Shown: piece by piece, positions 35,312-44,182 of the stretch
Numbering within the stretch: the stretch's first letter is position 1
Layout of the letters: each line of letters starts with the position of its first letter
Assembly (NCBI GenBank): GCA_049325315.1
Contig: JBMONB010000084.1
Span: 1 to 64,000 of the forward strand
Direction: 5' to 3'
DNA: 64,000 nt
DNA from: JAWLHU01 sp049325315
Lineage (GTDB): Bacteria; Bacillota; Sulfobacillia; Symbiobacteriales; Symbiobacteriaceae
Position numbers and translations under genes: made by a program
Notes under the pieces: generated by a model
What the model was told of the DNA's origin: nothing
Seen by the model: only the letters and a program-made list of their open reading frames with translations
Database searches by the model: none

Positions 35312-36685
35312 ATGACCCAGACCACCAAGCACATCCGACTGAAGACGGCCGTTCCCGGCCCTGTCTCCCAGGAGTTTATGTCCCGCAAGGAGCGCCTGGT
35401 CCCCAACGCCTTCTCGATTCACGTTCCCGTTGCGATCGCCGAGGGCCATGGCGCCCTGGTGACCGATGTAGATGGGAACGTCTTCATCGACCTGGCCGGC
35501 GGGCTGGGCTGTATGAACGTAGGCCACTCGCATCCCCGTGTCGTCTCGGCCATTCAGGAGAGCGCTGCCACATTCACCCACACCGATTTCTCCGTGATCA
35601 TGTACGAGAGCTACATTCGCCTGGCGGAGCGGTTGACCGCTCTCGCCCCCGGCAATTTTGCCAAGAAGGCCTGCTTCTTCAACGCCGGCGCCGAAGCGGT
35701 GGAAAACGCCGTCAAGTTTGCCCGGAAGTACACCGGCAAGCGGGCGATTATCGCCCTCGAGGGCGCCTTCCATGGACGCACCAACCTGACCATGTCGCTC
35801 ACCTCCAAGGTGAAGCCGTACAAGGAGGGCTTCGGCCCCTTCGCCCCGGAGATCTACCGGGTGCCCGCCCCCTACACCTACCGCCGCCCGGCCTCCATGA
35901 CCGAGGCGGAGCATGTCAAGTTCTGCGCCGACGCCCTCGAGCGGGCGCTGACCACCATGATCGCCCCCTCCGACCTGGCGGCGATCATTCTGGAGCCGGT
36001 GCAGGGCGAGGGCGGCTTCGTCCCGCTGCACCCCGACTACCTGAAGCGGGTGCAGGAGCTGGCGAAGCAGCACAACTTCCTGATCATTGCCGACGAGATC
36101 CAGACCGGCTTCGGCCGGACCGGTACCTTCTTCGCCTCCGAACAGCTGGGACTGGCGCCCGACCTGCTCTGCGTCGGCAAGTCTCTGGCTGCGGGCATGC
36201 CGCTCTCGGGCGTTATCGGTCGGGCCGAGGTGATGGACGCCCCCGGCGACTCCACCATCGGCGGCACCTACGTGGGCAACCCGGTGGCATGCGCCGCGGC
36301 GAACGCCGTGCTCGATGTCATGGAGGAGGAGAAGCTGACGGCGCGGGCCAACCACCTGGGCGAGATCTTCCGGGCCCGGTTTGGTACCCTTTCCACCAAG
36401 CTCGACGCCCTGGCGGGCTCCAAGCTCCAGGTGGGCGAGGTTCGGGGCCTGGGCGCCATGATCGGCATGGAGATGGTCCGGGACCGTGCGACCAAGGAGC
36501 CGGCCGCCGCCGAGGTTAACCAGATCATGGAGAAGTGCATCAGCCGCGGCGTGATCATCGTCAAGTGCGGAATTTACGGCAACGTGCTGCGCATGCTGGT
36601 CCCGCTGGTGATCACCGACGAGCAGCTGAACGAGGCGCTCGATGTGGTCGAAGCCGCCTGCCTCGAGGTGGCTCAGGCCAAGTAG
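35312..36685 (+). CDS. gabT: 4-aminobutyrate aminotransferase (class III)
   Basis: 457 residues. Class III PLP features: FFNAGAEAVENAVKFAR (phosphate-binding), EGAFHGRT, IILEPVQGEGGF, IADEIQTGFGRTG (pyridine-N Asp), CVGKSLAAGMPLSG (Schiff-base Lys), and GGTYVGNPVACAA. Length and motifs match GabT. It converts GABA and 2-oxoglutarate to succinate semialdehyde and glutamate. AAGGAGG is 8 bases before ATG. It stands alone between an operator-like region and a terminator. Related omega-aminotransferases cannot be excluded. Confidence 0.88.
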   Translation: MTQTTKHIRLKTAVPGPVSQEFMSRKERLVPNAFSIHVPVAIAEGHGALVTDVDGNVFIDLAGGLGCMNVGHSHPRVVSAIQESAATFTHTDFSVIMYESYIRLAERLTALAPGNFAKKACFFNAGAEAVENAVKFARKYTGKRAIIALEGAFHGRTNLTMSLTSKVKPYKEGFGPFAPEIYRVPAPYTYRRPASMTEAEHVKFCADALERALTTMIAPSDLAAIILEPVQGEGGFVPLHPDYLKRVQELAKQHNFLIIADEIQTGFGRTGTFFASEQLGLAPDLLCVGKSLAAGMPLSGVIGRAEVMDAPGDSTIGGTYVGNPVACAAANAVLDVMEEEKLTARANHLGEIFRARFGTLSTKLDALAGSKLQVGEVRGLGAMIGMEMVRDRATKEPAAAEVNQIMEKCISRGVIIVKCGIYGNVLRMLVPLVITDEQLNEALDVVEAACLEVAQAK

Positions 36686-36698
36686 TTGGGCATGGAAA

Positions 36699-36733
36699 CA
36701 GGGCAGCGCTCCCGCCAGGGGGGCGCTGCCCTG
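36699..36733 (+). terminator. Terminator after gabT
   Basis: An 11-bp stem CAGGGCAGCGC / GCGCTGCCCTG with additional inner C-G pairs. Confidence 0.75.
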
Positions 36734-36757
36734 CTCGCGTCGGCAAACCTACGGAGA

Positions 36758-37168
36758 TCAGGTTCCCGAGCCGGCGACCTTCAGAATTCCCTCCATGACC
36801 GCGGGCCAGGCGATTCCATTCTGAATGGCGGTGCCGAAGCGGACCATAAAGGGTGTGTTCTTGCTGAACTTGGCCTTATTCGAGAGGTGCGGGTAGATCG
36901 CGCAGCTGAGTACGATGGAACTGACCAGAAGGGGCACCGAAAACTTGGACGGATCGAGCTGGTATCCGGCGGAGGAGACACGCTGGAAGAGAATTCCCAC
37001 CAGAATCCCACCGTAGGTAATCCAATGGTCCAGATTGGTGTGCCTGACTCTTCCGTGGGTCATGGTACCTTCGGCTGTAAGCTGCTCCATCCCCACCGCC
37101 ATCTGCAGGTGGGCCATGACTGCCGCTTCCTCATGCTCTATCCATCGGTTGAGGCTGAAGTAGTTCAC
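36758..37168 (-). CDS. Small membrane protein of unknown function
   Basis: 136 residues from GTG 37168, which has GGAGGG 7 bases upstream; an ATG at 37183 lacks a ribosome site. Two hydrophobic segments lie near residues 48-65 and 76-92. The N-terminal part has many Glu and His residues (WIEHEEAAVMAHLQMA). No family recognised. It has lower GC than neighbours. Confidence 0.6.
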   Translation of the reverse strand: MNYFSLNRWIEHEEAAVMAHLQMAVGMEQLTAEGTMTHGRVRHTNLDHWITYGGILVGILFQRVSSAGYQLDPSKFSVPLLVSSIVLSCAIYPHLSNKAKFSKNTPFMVRFGTAIQNGIAWPAVMEGILKVAGSGT

Positions 37169-37268
37169 CTGGCTACCCTCCATAAAGATCAGATAAGAAC
37201 CAGTATTAATAATTTTATGCCACTAACAGAAATCCTGCTGTCGTATCAAGTTCGATGAAAAACTCAAA

Positions 37269-37305
37269 GAAGCACACGTCCCTCCTTGGAGAGGGCGTGT
37301 GCTTC
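37269..37305 (-). terminator. Terminator of the ACP-like gene
   Basis: A stem of about 15 bp (GAAGCACACG..CCCTC with GAGGGCGTGTGCTTC), followed on the minus strand by TTTGAGTTTTT and on the plus strand by TTTTT. It works in either direction. Confidence 0.85.
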
Positions 37306-37322
37306 TTTTTAGTTCTAATCGC

Positions 37323-37550
37323 TTAGTCGCCGGCCCGGGCAACCAGGCCGCAGAGTTCGCCGACGGTATCCACCTCCACCAGAAGCTCTTCGGACAGTTC
37401 TACGCCAAACTCGTTCTCCAGCGTATCCACCAGGCTCTCCATGTTGGTGTCGAACTCCTCAGAAAGTGCCGTAATGGTCGTGTTGAACGAGATCGAACGG
37501 TCTCCAATCTGGTCACGGATCACCTTAAGCGCTTCCTGTTTCATGTTCAT
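37323..37550 (-). CDS. Acyl-carrier-protein-like protein
   Basis: 75 residues, acidic, four-helix ACP pattern. The likely phosphopantetheine serine is in TNMESLVDTLENEFGVEL. The usual D-S-L is replaced by E-S-L, so modification is likely but not certain. It does not look like the housekeeping AcpP (which has a DSLD motif). It lies divergently beside the acyl-CoA degradation genes and could hand acyl groups to them, or serve a separate synthase elsewhere. Confidence 0.75.
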   Translation of the reverse strand: MNMKQEALKVIRDQIGDRSISFNTTITALSEEFDTNMESLVDTLENEFGVELSEELLVEVDTVGELCGLVARAGD

Positions 37551-37675
37551 GCTTCATGAGGCACCTCCGGGCCGTATTCTCCCCGCCACAGGCATAGCTA
37601 TTCGCACCCAACCACCTTGTAGTGTTTCGGTAAAATTATCTATCCTTGCAGGCTTTTCGATCTAGAAGGTGAATG

Positions 37676-38626
37676 ATGCCATATGGTATTCTATTTACAA
37701 CCAAACGATCGGTAGTCTACGGGAAGGTCCGCCTTCATATGGATTCGGCAGACGAAACACTGGCGAAAACCGGCACAACGGAGCGGCTGGTTCGTATGTA
37801 TGAGGTAGCGCGATTCGGGCCGGTAGTGCGTATTCGGATGAGCCGGGCGTTCCTGGGGCGGCCCACGCTCTGGGTCCACGCCTTCTGGGTGGACGGTCTC
37901 CTGATCGACAGCGGTTGCCACCACACCGTGCCCGACCTGGCGGCCGCCCTGCATCAGGAGGGGCTGACGGTCGAGCAGGTGGTCAGCACCCATAGCCACG
38001 AGGATCATGTTGGTGCGAACGCCTACATCCGCCACCGTTTTGGGGTGATGCCCCGGGCGCACCCCCTGGCCCTCGACCGCCTGGCCCGACCGGAGACCTG
38101 GCGGGAGATGGATCTGTATCGGCAGTTTTTTTGGGGCCTCGTAGAAGGTTGCCCCGCTGAGCCGCTGGGGGAGGCGGTGGAGACCGACCGCTACCGCTTT
38201 CGGGTGCTCCACACCCCTGGTCATTCCAAGGATCATATCGCGCTCTTTGAAGAGCAGGGATGGCTCTTCTCGGGCGATCTCCTGATCTCGCCCAGGCTCC
38301 AGCATGTTCGGAGGGAGGAGAATCCGCTCCTCCTGCTCGACTCGATGCGTCAGGTAGCCGCCCTGCCCGTTCGACAGCTCTTCTGCTCCCACGCCTACCG
38401 GGTACACGACTCCGCTCAGCCCCTGGCTGAGAAGGTGGCGTACTGGGAGAAGCTGCAGTCCGACGGGCGAGCACTGGCGCGCGAGGGTCTTTCCGTGCGA
38501 GCGATCACCCGGCGGCTCTTGCCGGCCCGGGGTTTGATCGAATTGCTCACCCGGGGCGATTTCAGCCGCATCAACCTGATGCGCGGCCTCCTCGGGGAAG
38601 AGCAGTCAAACCAGCCTCATCTGTAG
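37676..38626 (+). CDS. Metallo-beta-lactamase-fold hydrolase
   Basis: 316 residues from the second of two adjacent ATGs (6 bases after AAGG). The binuclear metal site is STHSHEDHVGAN; further ligands are His in HTPGHSKDHIALF, Asp in LFSGDLLI, and His in FCSHAYRV. The family includes glyoxalase II-like thioesterases, and location before an acyl-CoA ligase suggests an acyl thioester hydrolase role. A C-terminal helical tail (about 250-316) resembles the winged-helix-like ends of LACTB2-type proteins. Confidence 0.82.
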   Translation: MPYGILFTTKRSVVYGKVRLHMDSADETLAKTGTTERLVRMYEVARFGPVVRIRMSRAFLGRPTLWVHAFWVDGLLIDSGCHHTVPDLAAALHQEGLTVEQVVSTHSHEDHVGANAYIRHRFGVMPRAHPLALDRLARPETWREMDLYRQFFWGLVEGCPAEPLGEAVETDRYRFRVLHTPGHSKDHIALFEEQGWLFSGDLLISPRLQHVRREENPLLLLDSMRQVAALPVRQLFCSHAYRVHDSAQPLAEKVAYWEKLQSDGRALAREGLSVRAITRRLLPARGLIELLTRGDFSRINLMRGLLGEEQSNQPHL

Positions 38627-38663
38627 GAGCGGTTCCCGCACGAGAGAGAAGGGGGGCACTGCG

Positions 38664-40328
38664 ATGGAGCGTCCGTATCTGAGGCATTATCCGGAGGGTG
38701 TACGGTGGGACATCGAGTTTCCGGAGGTGCCGGTCTACCAGTTCCTGTTTGAGCAGGTGGAGAAGCATCCGGACCGAACGGCGCTGATCTTCCTGGGAAA
38801 GAAGATCAGCTACCGGGAACTTGGCGACCAGATCAACCGGTTTGCGGCCGCCCTCCAGCGCCGGCTGGGGATCAAGAAGGGCGATCGCGTCGGCATCATT
38901 CTGCCGAACTGCCCGCAGAACGTCATTGCTACCGTGGCCGCCCAGAAGATCGGCGCCATCCCTGTTCAGTTCAACCCCATGTATGTGGCCCGTGAGATCG
39001 AGTACCAGGTGAAGGACTCGGGCTGCCGGATTATGATCACCCTGGACCTCTTCTGGAACAAGGTCCGCGAGGCCGGCGGGGTTGAGAAGTACATCTGGAC
39101 CGGAATCCAGGACTACCTCTCCTTCCCGCTCAGCTTCCTCTTCAAACTTAAGGCCAAGCCGCCCAAGGTGCCGGCCTCCGATGCGATCCACTTCGCCGAT
39201 CTGCTGAAGGAGAGCGCCGAGGGGCTTCAGGTACCGCCCATCAACCCCAAGGACGACCTGGCCGTGCTGCTCTACACGGGCGGTACCACCGGCGTCTCCA
39301 AGGGCGTCATGCTGACCCATTTCAACATTACCTCCAACATTACGCAGATCCAGGAGTGGCTCCACCGGGAAGACCGGCACGATACGGTGCTGGTGGTTCT
39401 GCCCATGTTCCACTCCTACGGCTTTACGGCGGCGCTGGGACTGGCGCTCAGCTCGGGGTCGACCTGCATCTTGATGCCGAAGTTCGACCCCGGCGACCTG
39501 CTGAAGGCGATCGCCAAGTGGCGGCCCACCTCCTTCCCCGGCGTGCCCACCATGTACACAGGGCTGCTGCACCATCCCGACATGAAGAAATATGACCTGA
39601 GCTCCATCGAGTTCTGCGTCTCGGGCGCGGCGCCCATGCCGGTGGAATTGATGCAGAAGTTCGAGACGCTCACCGGCGGCAACATCATGGAGGGGTACGG
39701 CCTGACCGAGACCTCGCCGGTCACCCATGCGAACCCGTTCAAGGGCAAGCGGATTCCGGGCTCGGTCGGACTGCCCTACCCGGGCACCGACGTGCGCATC
39801 GTCGACCTGGAGACCGGCGTCGACGTGGAGCCGGGCAAGGAGGGTGAGGTGCTGATCCGGGGGCCGCAGGTGATGAAGGGCTACTGGAACAAGCCGGAGG
39901 AGACCGCGGCGGTCCTGGTGGACGGCTGGCTCTATACCGGTGATATCGGACGGATGGATGAGGACGGCTACCTCTACATCGTCGACCGCAAGAAGGACAT
40001 GATCATCGCCGGCGGCTTCAACATTTACCCGCGCGAGATCGATGAGGTCCTCTACACCCATCCGGCGGTGAAGGAGGCCTGCAGCGTGGGCGTGCCGGAC
40101 GAGTACCGGGGCGAGACGGTAAAGGCGTTCGTGGTGCTGAAGGAAGGGGAGACGGCCACCGAGCAGGAGATCATGGACTTCTGCAAGGAGCGGCTGGCCA
40201 GCTACAAGCGGCCGCGCCAGGTGGAGTTCCTCCAGGAACTGCCCAAGTCGACGGTGGGGAAGGTGCTGCGCCGGGTGCTGACGGAGCAGGAGCGGGAGAA
40301 GGCCCGCATCGCCGTAGGGAAGCAGTAG
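38664..40328 (+). CDS. fadD: Long-chain fatty-acid--CoA ligase
   Basis: 554 residues. ANL-superfamily motifs in order: LLYTGGTTGVSKGVMLTH (P-loop), EGYGLTETSPV, YTGDIGRMDEDGYLYIVDR, and the C-terminal PKSTVGKVLRR with the catalytic Lys. The linker motif KKDMIIAGGFNIYP is typical of long-chain acyl-CoA synthetases. It activates fatty acids with ATP for beta-oxidation. AAGGGGGG precedes ATG. It starts 37 bases after the MBL gene. Confidence 0.92.
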   Translation: MERPYLRHYPEGVRWDIEFPEVPVYQFLFEQVEKHPDRTALIFLGKKISYRELGDQINRFAAALQRRLGIKKGDRVGIILPNCPQNVIATVAAQKIGAIPVQFNPMYVAREIEYQVKDSGCRIMITLDLFWNKVREAGGVEKYIWTGIQDYLSFPLSFLFKLKAKPPKVPASDAIHFADLLKESAEGLQVPPINPKDDLAVLLYTGGTTGVSKGVMLTHFNITSNITQIQEWLHREDRHDTVLVVLPMFHSYGFTAALGLALSSGSTCILMPKFDPGDLLKAIAKWRPTSFPGVPTMYTGLLHHPDMKKYDLSSIEFCVSGAAPMPVELMQKFETLTGGNIMEGYGLTETSPVTHANPFKGKRIPGSVGLPYPGTDVRIVDLETGVDVEPGKEGEVLIRGPQVMKGYWNKPEETAAVLVDGWLYTGDIGRMDEDGYLYIVDRKKDMIIAGGFNIYPREIDEVLYTHPAVKEACSVGVPDEYRGETVKAFVVLKEGETATEQEIMDFCKERLASYKRPRQVEFLQELPKSTVGKVLRRVLTEQEREKARIAVGKQ

Positions 40329-40358
40329 CCTGACTTCATCGTCGCAGGGGGTAATGAA

Positions 40359-41438
40359 GTGCAGCCGTTGTCAGGGGTGACCGTTCTTGACCTTACCCGC
40401 CTCCTGCCGGGGCCGTTCGCCTCCTGGCTCCTGCGGAGCTGGGGCGCCCGGGTCGTTAAGGTGGAAGACCCGACCCTGGGGGACTACCTGCGGGAGGTGC
40501 AGCCTCTCTGGTTCAACCACCTGAACGCCGGAGCCGAATCCATGGCCGTCGACTTGAAGCATCCGGATGGGCGCAAGCTCTTCTTGCGCCTGTTGCCGCA
40601 AGTCGATATGGTCCTGGAGGGCTTCCGCCCCGGGGTGATGGAGAGGCTGGGCCTGAGTTACGACGAGATGGCCCGGCAAAATCCGGCGATCGTGCTGGTC
40701 TCCCTGAGCGGCTATGCCGCAAATGGGCCGCACAGGGACCGGGCCGGACACGACCTCAACTACATGGCGCGCAGCGGGCTGCTGTCGCTCATGGAGGGGG
40801 CGCCCGCCTTTCAGCTGGGTGACCTTACCAGCGGGCTGATGGCCGCGGCCGGCGGCCTGGCCGCCGTGCTTGGGGCACGGGCCAGCGGCAAGGGGACCCA
40901 TGTTCAGGTCTCGATTCTGGAGACGCTAAGGGCGCTGGGCAGTCTTCAGGCCCTGGAGGCGATGATGGGGCTTGAGTTGCCGCGGGATGAGATGCTGCTC
41001 GGGGGCGCGCTCCCCTGCTACCGGCTCTACTGGACGGCAGACGGCGGCCAGGTCTCCCTGGCCGCCCTTGAGACGAAGTTCTGGGTCAAGTTCTGCGAGG
41101 CGGTAAACCGGCCGGAGTGGATTCCGCGCCACTCCGACCCGGAGCTGAAGGAAGAACTGGCGGCCTTGTTCCGCTCCAAGACCCTGTGGGAGTGGGGGCA
41201 GGTGGCCGAGCGGCACCCCGACGCCTGCCTCGACCCGGTCCTTCGGGTCGGGCAGGCGGTGGAGGACCGCACCGAACTCCAGCCCGTCCGTTTTGCGCGG
41301 CAGCGTCCCTCCAGCCGGGGGAAGGCGCCGGGACGGGGGCAACATACCCTCACTTTCCTACGGGAGATGGGCTTTTCTGAGCAGGAAATACTCACCCTGG
41401 CTGCCGAAGGGTGTATCACGGTAACGCCGGCGGATTAG
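40359..41438 (+). CDS. Family III CoA-transferase / alpha-methylacyl-CoA racemase-like
   Basis: 359 residues, CaiB/BaiF family. The pattern VLDLTRLLPGPFASWLLRSW, VVKVEDPTLGDY, RPGVMERLGLSY, and GHDLNYMARSG is closer to alpha-methylacyl-CoA racemase than to formyl-CoA transferase; the Asp in GHDLNY fits the catalytic residue of the racemase. In a fatty-acid cluster it would epimerise 2-methyl branched acyl-CoAs before beta-oxidation. GTG start with GGGGGT upstream. Confidence 0.85.
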   Translation: MQPLSGVTVLDLTRLLPGPFASWLLRSWGARVVKVEDPTLGDYLREVQPLWFNHLNAGAESMAVDLKHPDGRKLFLRLLPQVDMVLEGFRPGVMERLGLSYDEMARQNPAIVLVSLSGYAANGPHRDRAGHDLNYMARSGLLSLMEGAPAFQLGDLTSGLMAAAGGLAAVLGARASGKGTHVQVSILETLRALGSLQALEAMMGLELPRDEMLLGGALPCYRLYWTADGGQVSLAALETKFWVKFCEAVNRPEWIPRHSDPELKEELAALFRSKTLWEWGQVAERHPDACLDPVLRVGQAVEDRTELQPVRFARQRPSSRGKAPGRGQHTLTFLREMGFSEQEILTLAAEGCITVTPAD

Positions 41439-41504
41439 TTCTCCGTGATGCGCTCGGGGCTGTGTTGAAGGTGGCCCCACTTGTAGACAGGGAGGCCTCA
41501 ACTG

Positions 41505-42083
41505 GTGAGCAACAAGCAGGCAGAGATCATGCAAGCGGCCATCGACCTCTTCCAACAGAAGGGGTACCACGCGACCTCCATGCAGGACATTGCCGATGCC
41601 GTAGGGCTTCAGAAGGGAAGCCTCTACCACTACATCTCCGGCAAGGAAGACCTCCTGGTGGTGATCATCCACGACGCCTTGAGCTCCTACAACGCCCAGC
41701 TCGCCGAGATTCGGGGCCTGGATCTCCCGGTCAGGCAGCGGCTGGAGATGGCGGTGAGGGCCCACCTGAAGGGGATCGCAGAGAATTTGGGCATGCTGAC
41801 CATCTTCCTGCGGGAAAGCTATGCGCTTAACCCCGACCAGCAGCGGATGATCAACGAGGAGAGCGACCGCTACAACCGGATGTTCGAGGAGTTGTTCACC
41901 GAGGGGATTGCAAAGGGCGAAATGCGGGACCTTGATCCCAAGTTCGCCACCCGTGTGGTGCTGGGGTCCTGTAACTGGTTTTACCGGTGGTATCGCCCCG
42001 GGGGGCCTCAGTCCATCGACCAGATGGCGGACTTCTTCGTCGACCTCCTGTTCAACGGGATTGCAGTGGGTTCGCCCGCTTAA
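41505..42083 (+). CDS. TetR-family regulator
   Basis: 192 residues. The N-terminal helix-turn-helix is MQDIADAVGLQKGSLYHYISGKEDLL. The C-terminal ligand domain is all helical. Its place inside an acyl-CoA degradation cluster suggests a FadR/PsrA-like repressor released by acyl-CoA. GTG start after GGGAGG. No obvious operator palindrome was identified. Confidence 0.9.
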   Translation: MSNKQAEIMQAAIDLFQQKGYHATSMQDIADAVGLQKGSLYHYISGKEDLLVVIIHDALSSYNAQLAEIRGLDLPVRQRLEMAVRAHLKGIAENLGMLTIFLRESYALNPDQQRMINEESDRYNRMFEELFTEGIAKGEMRDLDPKFATRVVLGSCNWFYRWYRPGGPQSIDQMADFFVDLLFNGIAVGSPA

Positions 42084-42120
42084 ATCTGTTCACCGACGTC
42101 CTGAAAGGAGAGATCCCTCC

Positions 42121-42441
42121 ATGAGCGTTGCTGAGATCTTCAACGAAATGCGGAACCGTGTCGCCGCCAACCCTGCCAAGGTTGGCAACCTGAAGGCTGC
42201 CTATCAGTTCGACCTGTCCGGCGAGGGCGGCGGCACCTACCACGCTACTTTTGATAACGGCTCCTATGATATCGGGGAGGGCGCTATTGAGAATCCGGGC
42301 TGTACCGTCTCCATGTCGGCCGCAGACTTTGAGGCGATGGTGGGCGGAAAGCTCAACCCGACGGCGGCCTTCATGAGCGGAAAGCTCAAGATTAAGGGCG
42401 ACATGGGCCTCGCCATGAAGCTGCAGCAGGTGATCAGCTAG
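42121..42441 (+). CDS. SCP-2 sterol-transfer-like lipid-binding protein
   Basis: 106 residues from ATG 42121 with AAAGGAGAG upstream. The SCP2 fold is seen in AAYQFDLSGEGGGTYHATF, CTVSMSAADFEAMVGGKLNP and FMSGKLKIKGDMGLAMKLQQ. Such domains hold acyl chains or CoA esters in a hydrophobic tunnel. It is likely to present substrate to the oxidation enzymes. Confidence 0.92.
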   Translation: MSVAEIFNEMRNRVAANPAKVGNLKAAYQFDLSGEGGGTYHATFDNGSYDIGEGAIENPGCTVSMSAADFEAMVGGKLNPTAAFMSGKLKIKGDMGLAMKLQQVIS

Positions 42442-42491
42442 CGGTCTTCCGGTCTGGCTCCGCCGGTTCTTCTACCATCTGATCAACTCTT

Positions 42492-42516
42492 GCCCCCATC
42501 GCGGTCGCGTGGGGGC
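42492..42516 (+). terminator. Hairpin between SCP2 and SDR genes
   Basis: GCCCCCA / TGGGGGC stem with inner CGCG pairing, then TCTGTTGT. It may partially terminate transcription inside the cluster. Confidence 0.5.
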
Positions 42517-42540
42517 TCTGTTGTCGAAGGGGGTTACAGA

Positions 42541-43368
42541 ATGTTTCGGCTAGACGGAAAGGTGGCGCTGGTGACCGGGGGCTCCCGGGGGCTGGGGCGG
42601 GCAGATGCGCTGGCTCTGGCTCGGGCCGGGGCCGATGTTGTGATCACCGACATTCTTGTGGAGTCCGACTCGGGTATGGAGATGGCCGAGAAGTATGGGC
42701 CGCTCTCGCAGGTCATGAAGTCGACCGGGGCCGTCTATGCGGAGCAGACGCGCGATGAGATTAGCGCCATGGGGCGGCGGTCGGCCGCTTATAAGATGGA
42801 TGTGACCGACCGGGAGCAAGTGCGTGCCGTGGTGGAGCGGGTGGTGACTGAGTTTGGCGGGGTTCACATTCTGGTGAACAACGCCGGGACGCTCGACCAT
42901 GTCTCCCAGATTGAGAACCAGTCCGAAGAGTTCTGGGAGAGGGACCTGCGGGTCAACCTGACGGGCGCCTTCAACTGCGCCAAGGCGGTCTGGCCCCATA
43001 TGAAGAGCGCCGGCTTTGGGCGGATCATCAATATGGCGTCGGTGGCCGGGACCCTGGGCGGGTTCGGGCAGGCCTCCTACTCGACCACCAAGGCGGGGCT
43101 GCTGGGGCTCACGAAGACGCTGGCGCTGGAAGGGGCGCGCTTTGGGATCACCTGCAATGCGATCGTGCCGGGGATTATTGCCACCGAGGCCTACAATATG
43201 TCGAATCCCAAGATGAAGGAGCGCATGGAGGCCCGGACCGCCTTTAAGCGGCCCGGCAAGCCGGAGGACATCGCCCATGCGATCGCCTTCCTCTGCTCGG
43301 AGGAGGCGGGGTATATCACCGGGGTGGGGCTGCCCGTGGCGGGCGGGATTGATCTCTTTACCTTCTAA
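42541..43368 (+). CDS. SDR-family 3-hydroxyacyl-CoA dehydrogenase-like
   Basis: 275 residues. Cofactor motif TGGSRGLGRA, NNAGTLD, active-site Ser in MASVAG, YSTTK, and a late GYITGVGLPVAGG. An insertion of about 25 residues after strand 2 (residues about 40-70) is unusual for small SDRs. It resembles the SDRs that act as the 3-hydroxyacyl-CoA dehydrogenase of peroxisome-type beta-oxidation. This fits, because no HADH-type gene is present in the cluster. Confidence 0.85.
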   Translation: MFRLDGKVALVTGGSRGLGRADALALARAGADVVITDILVESDSGMEMAEKYGPLSQVMKSTGAVYAEQTRDEISAMGRRSAAYKMDVTDREQVRAVVERVVTEFGGVHILVNNAGTLDHVSQIENQSEEFWERDLRVNLTGAFNCAKAVWPHMKSAGFGRIINMASVAGTLGGFGQASYSTTKAGLLGLTKTLALEGARFGITCNAIVPGIIATEAYNMSNPKMKERMEARTAFKRPGKPEDIAHAIAFLCSEEAGYITGVGLPVAGGIDLFTF

Positions 43369-43388
43369 CTTCTAAGGGGGTGCCGGGT

Positions 43389-44177
43389 TTGATCTTTCCG
43401 GTTGCGATGCAGCAAGGGCTGGCGGTGGTCACCATCGACCGGCCGCCGGTCAACGCCATTAACCCCGACTTCATTGCCGAACTGACGGCGCTTTGTGAGC
43501 GGCTCTCGGGCGACGGGGCGGTGCGTGCGGTGCTCTTCCGGAGCGCCATTCCCGGAAGGTACATAGCAGGGGCCGACCTGTCGGGGGTCCTGCAAGCGGA
43601 TTCCGATCTGCCGGTGACCGAGCGGCTGCGCCAGCTCAACAAGGAGTGGCGGAAGGCGTTTTACGCCCTGGAGGCGCTCCCGGTGCCGACTGTGGCGGCC
43701 ATTACCGGACACTGCCTGGGCGGCGGGCTGGAGTTCGCCCTTTCCTGCGACTACCGGCTGATGCTCGATGACGCCAAGGCGCTGGTAGGGCTGACGGAGA
43801 TCAACCTGGGGCTCTTTCCCGGGGCGGGGGGAACCTACCGGCTGCCCCGGGTGGTCGGCGTGGCCAAGGCCAAGGACATGATCTACCGCGGGCTCCGGCT
43901 GCTGGCGCCCGAGGCGAAGGCGATCGGGCTGGTCCACGAGATCTGGGGTCCCGAGGAGTTTGAGAGCCAGGCGACCGCCTTTGCGCTGAGCCTCTCCAAA
44001 GGCCCCACCCAGGCGCTGAAGGCGGCCAAGGCGGCGATTCAGGCCGGGCTGACCGACCAGTCCTGGGCGGACCAGCTGGAGGAGGATGAGTTCGTCCGCA
44101 TCGTGCAGACAGCGGATGCGATGGAGGGGCTGACAGCCTTCTGGGAGAAGCGGCCCCCGCAGTTCAAGGGGAGGTAA
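43389..44177 (+). CDS. Enoyl-CoA hydratase/isomerase
   Basis: About 262 residues (TTG 43389, 8 bases after AAGGGGG; GTG 43380 is the alternative). Crotonase features: RPPVNAI, oxyanion-hole GRYIAGADL and GHCLGGGLEFALSCDYR, and the catalytic Glu in LTEINLGLFPGAGGT. The second Glu of true hydratases sits in the GGGLEFAL segment. It hydrates trans-2-enoyl-CoA in beta-oxidation. It ends 5 bases before the thiolase. Confidence 0.9.
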   Translation: MIFPVAMQQGLAVVTIDRPPVNAINPDFIAELTALCERLSGDGAVRAVLFRSAIPGRYIAGADLSGVLQADSDLPVTERLRQLNKEWRKAFYALEALPVPTVAAITGHCLGGGLEFALSCDYRLMLDDAKALVGLTEINLGLFPGAGGTYRLPRVVGVAKAKDMIYRGLRLLAPEAKAIGLVHEIWGPEEFESQATAFALSLSKGPTQALKAAKAAIQAGLTDQSWADQLEEDEFVRIVQTADAMEGLTAFWEKRPPQFKGR

Positions 44178-44182
44178 GAGCC

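Noticed and set aside
35105..36355. An N-terminal extension of the lectin frame by more than 400 codons
   Set aside because: It is antisense to gabT. The signal peptide and ribosome site at 35104 fix the real start.
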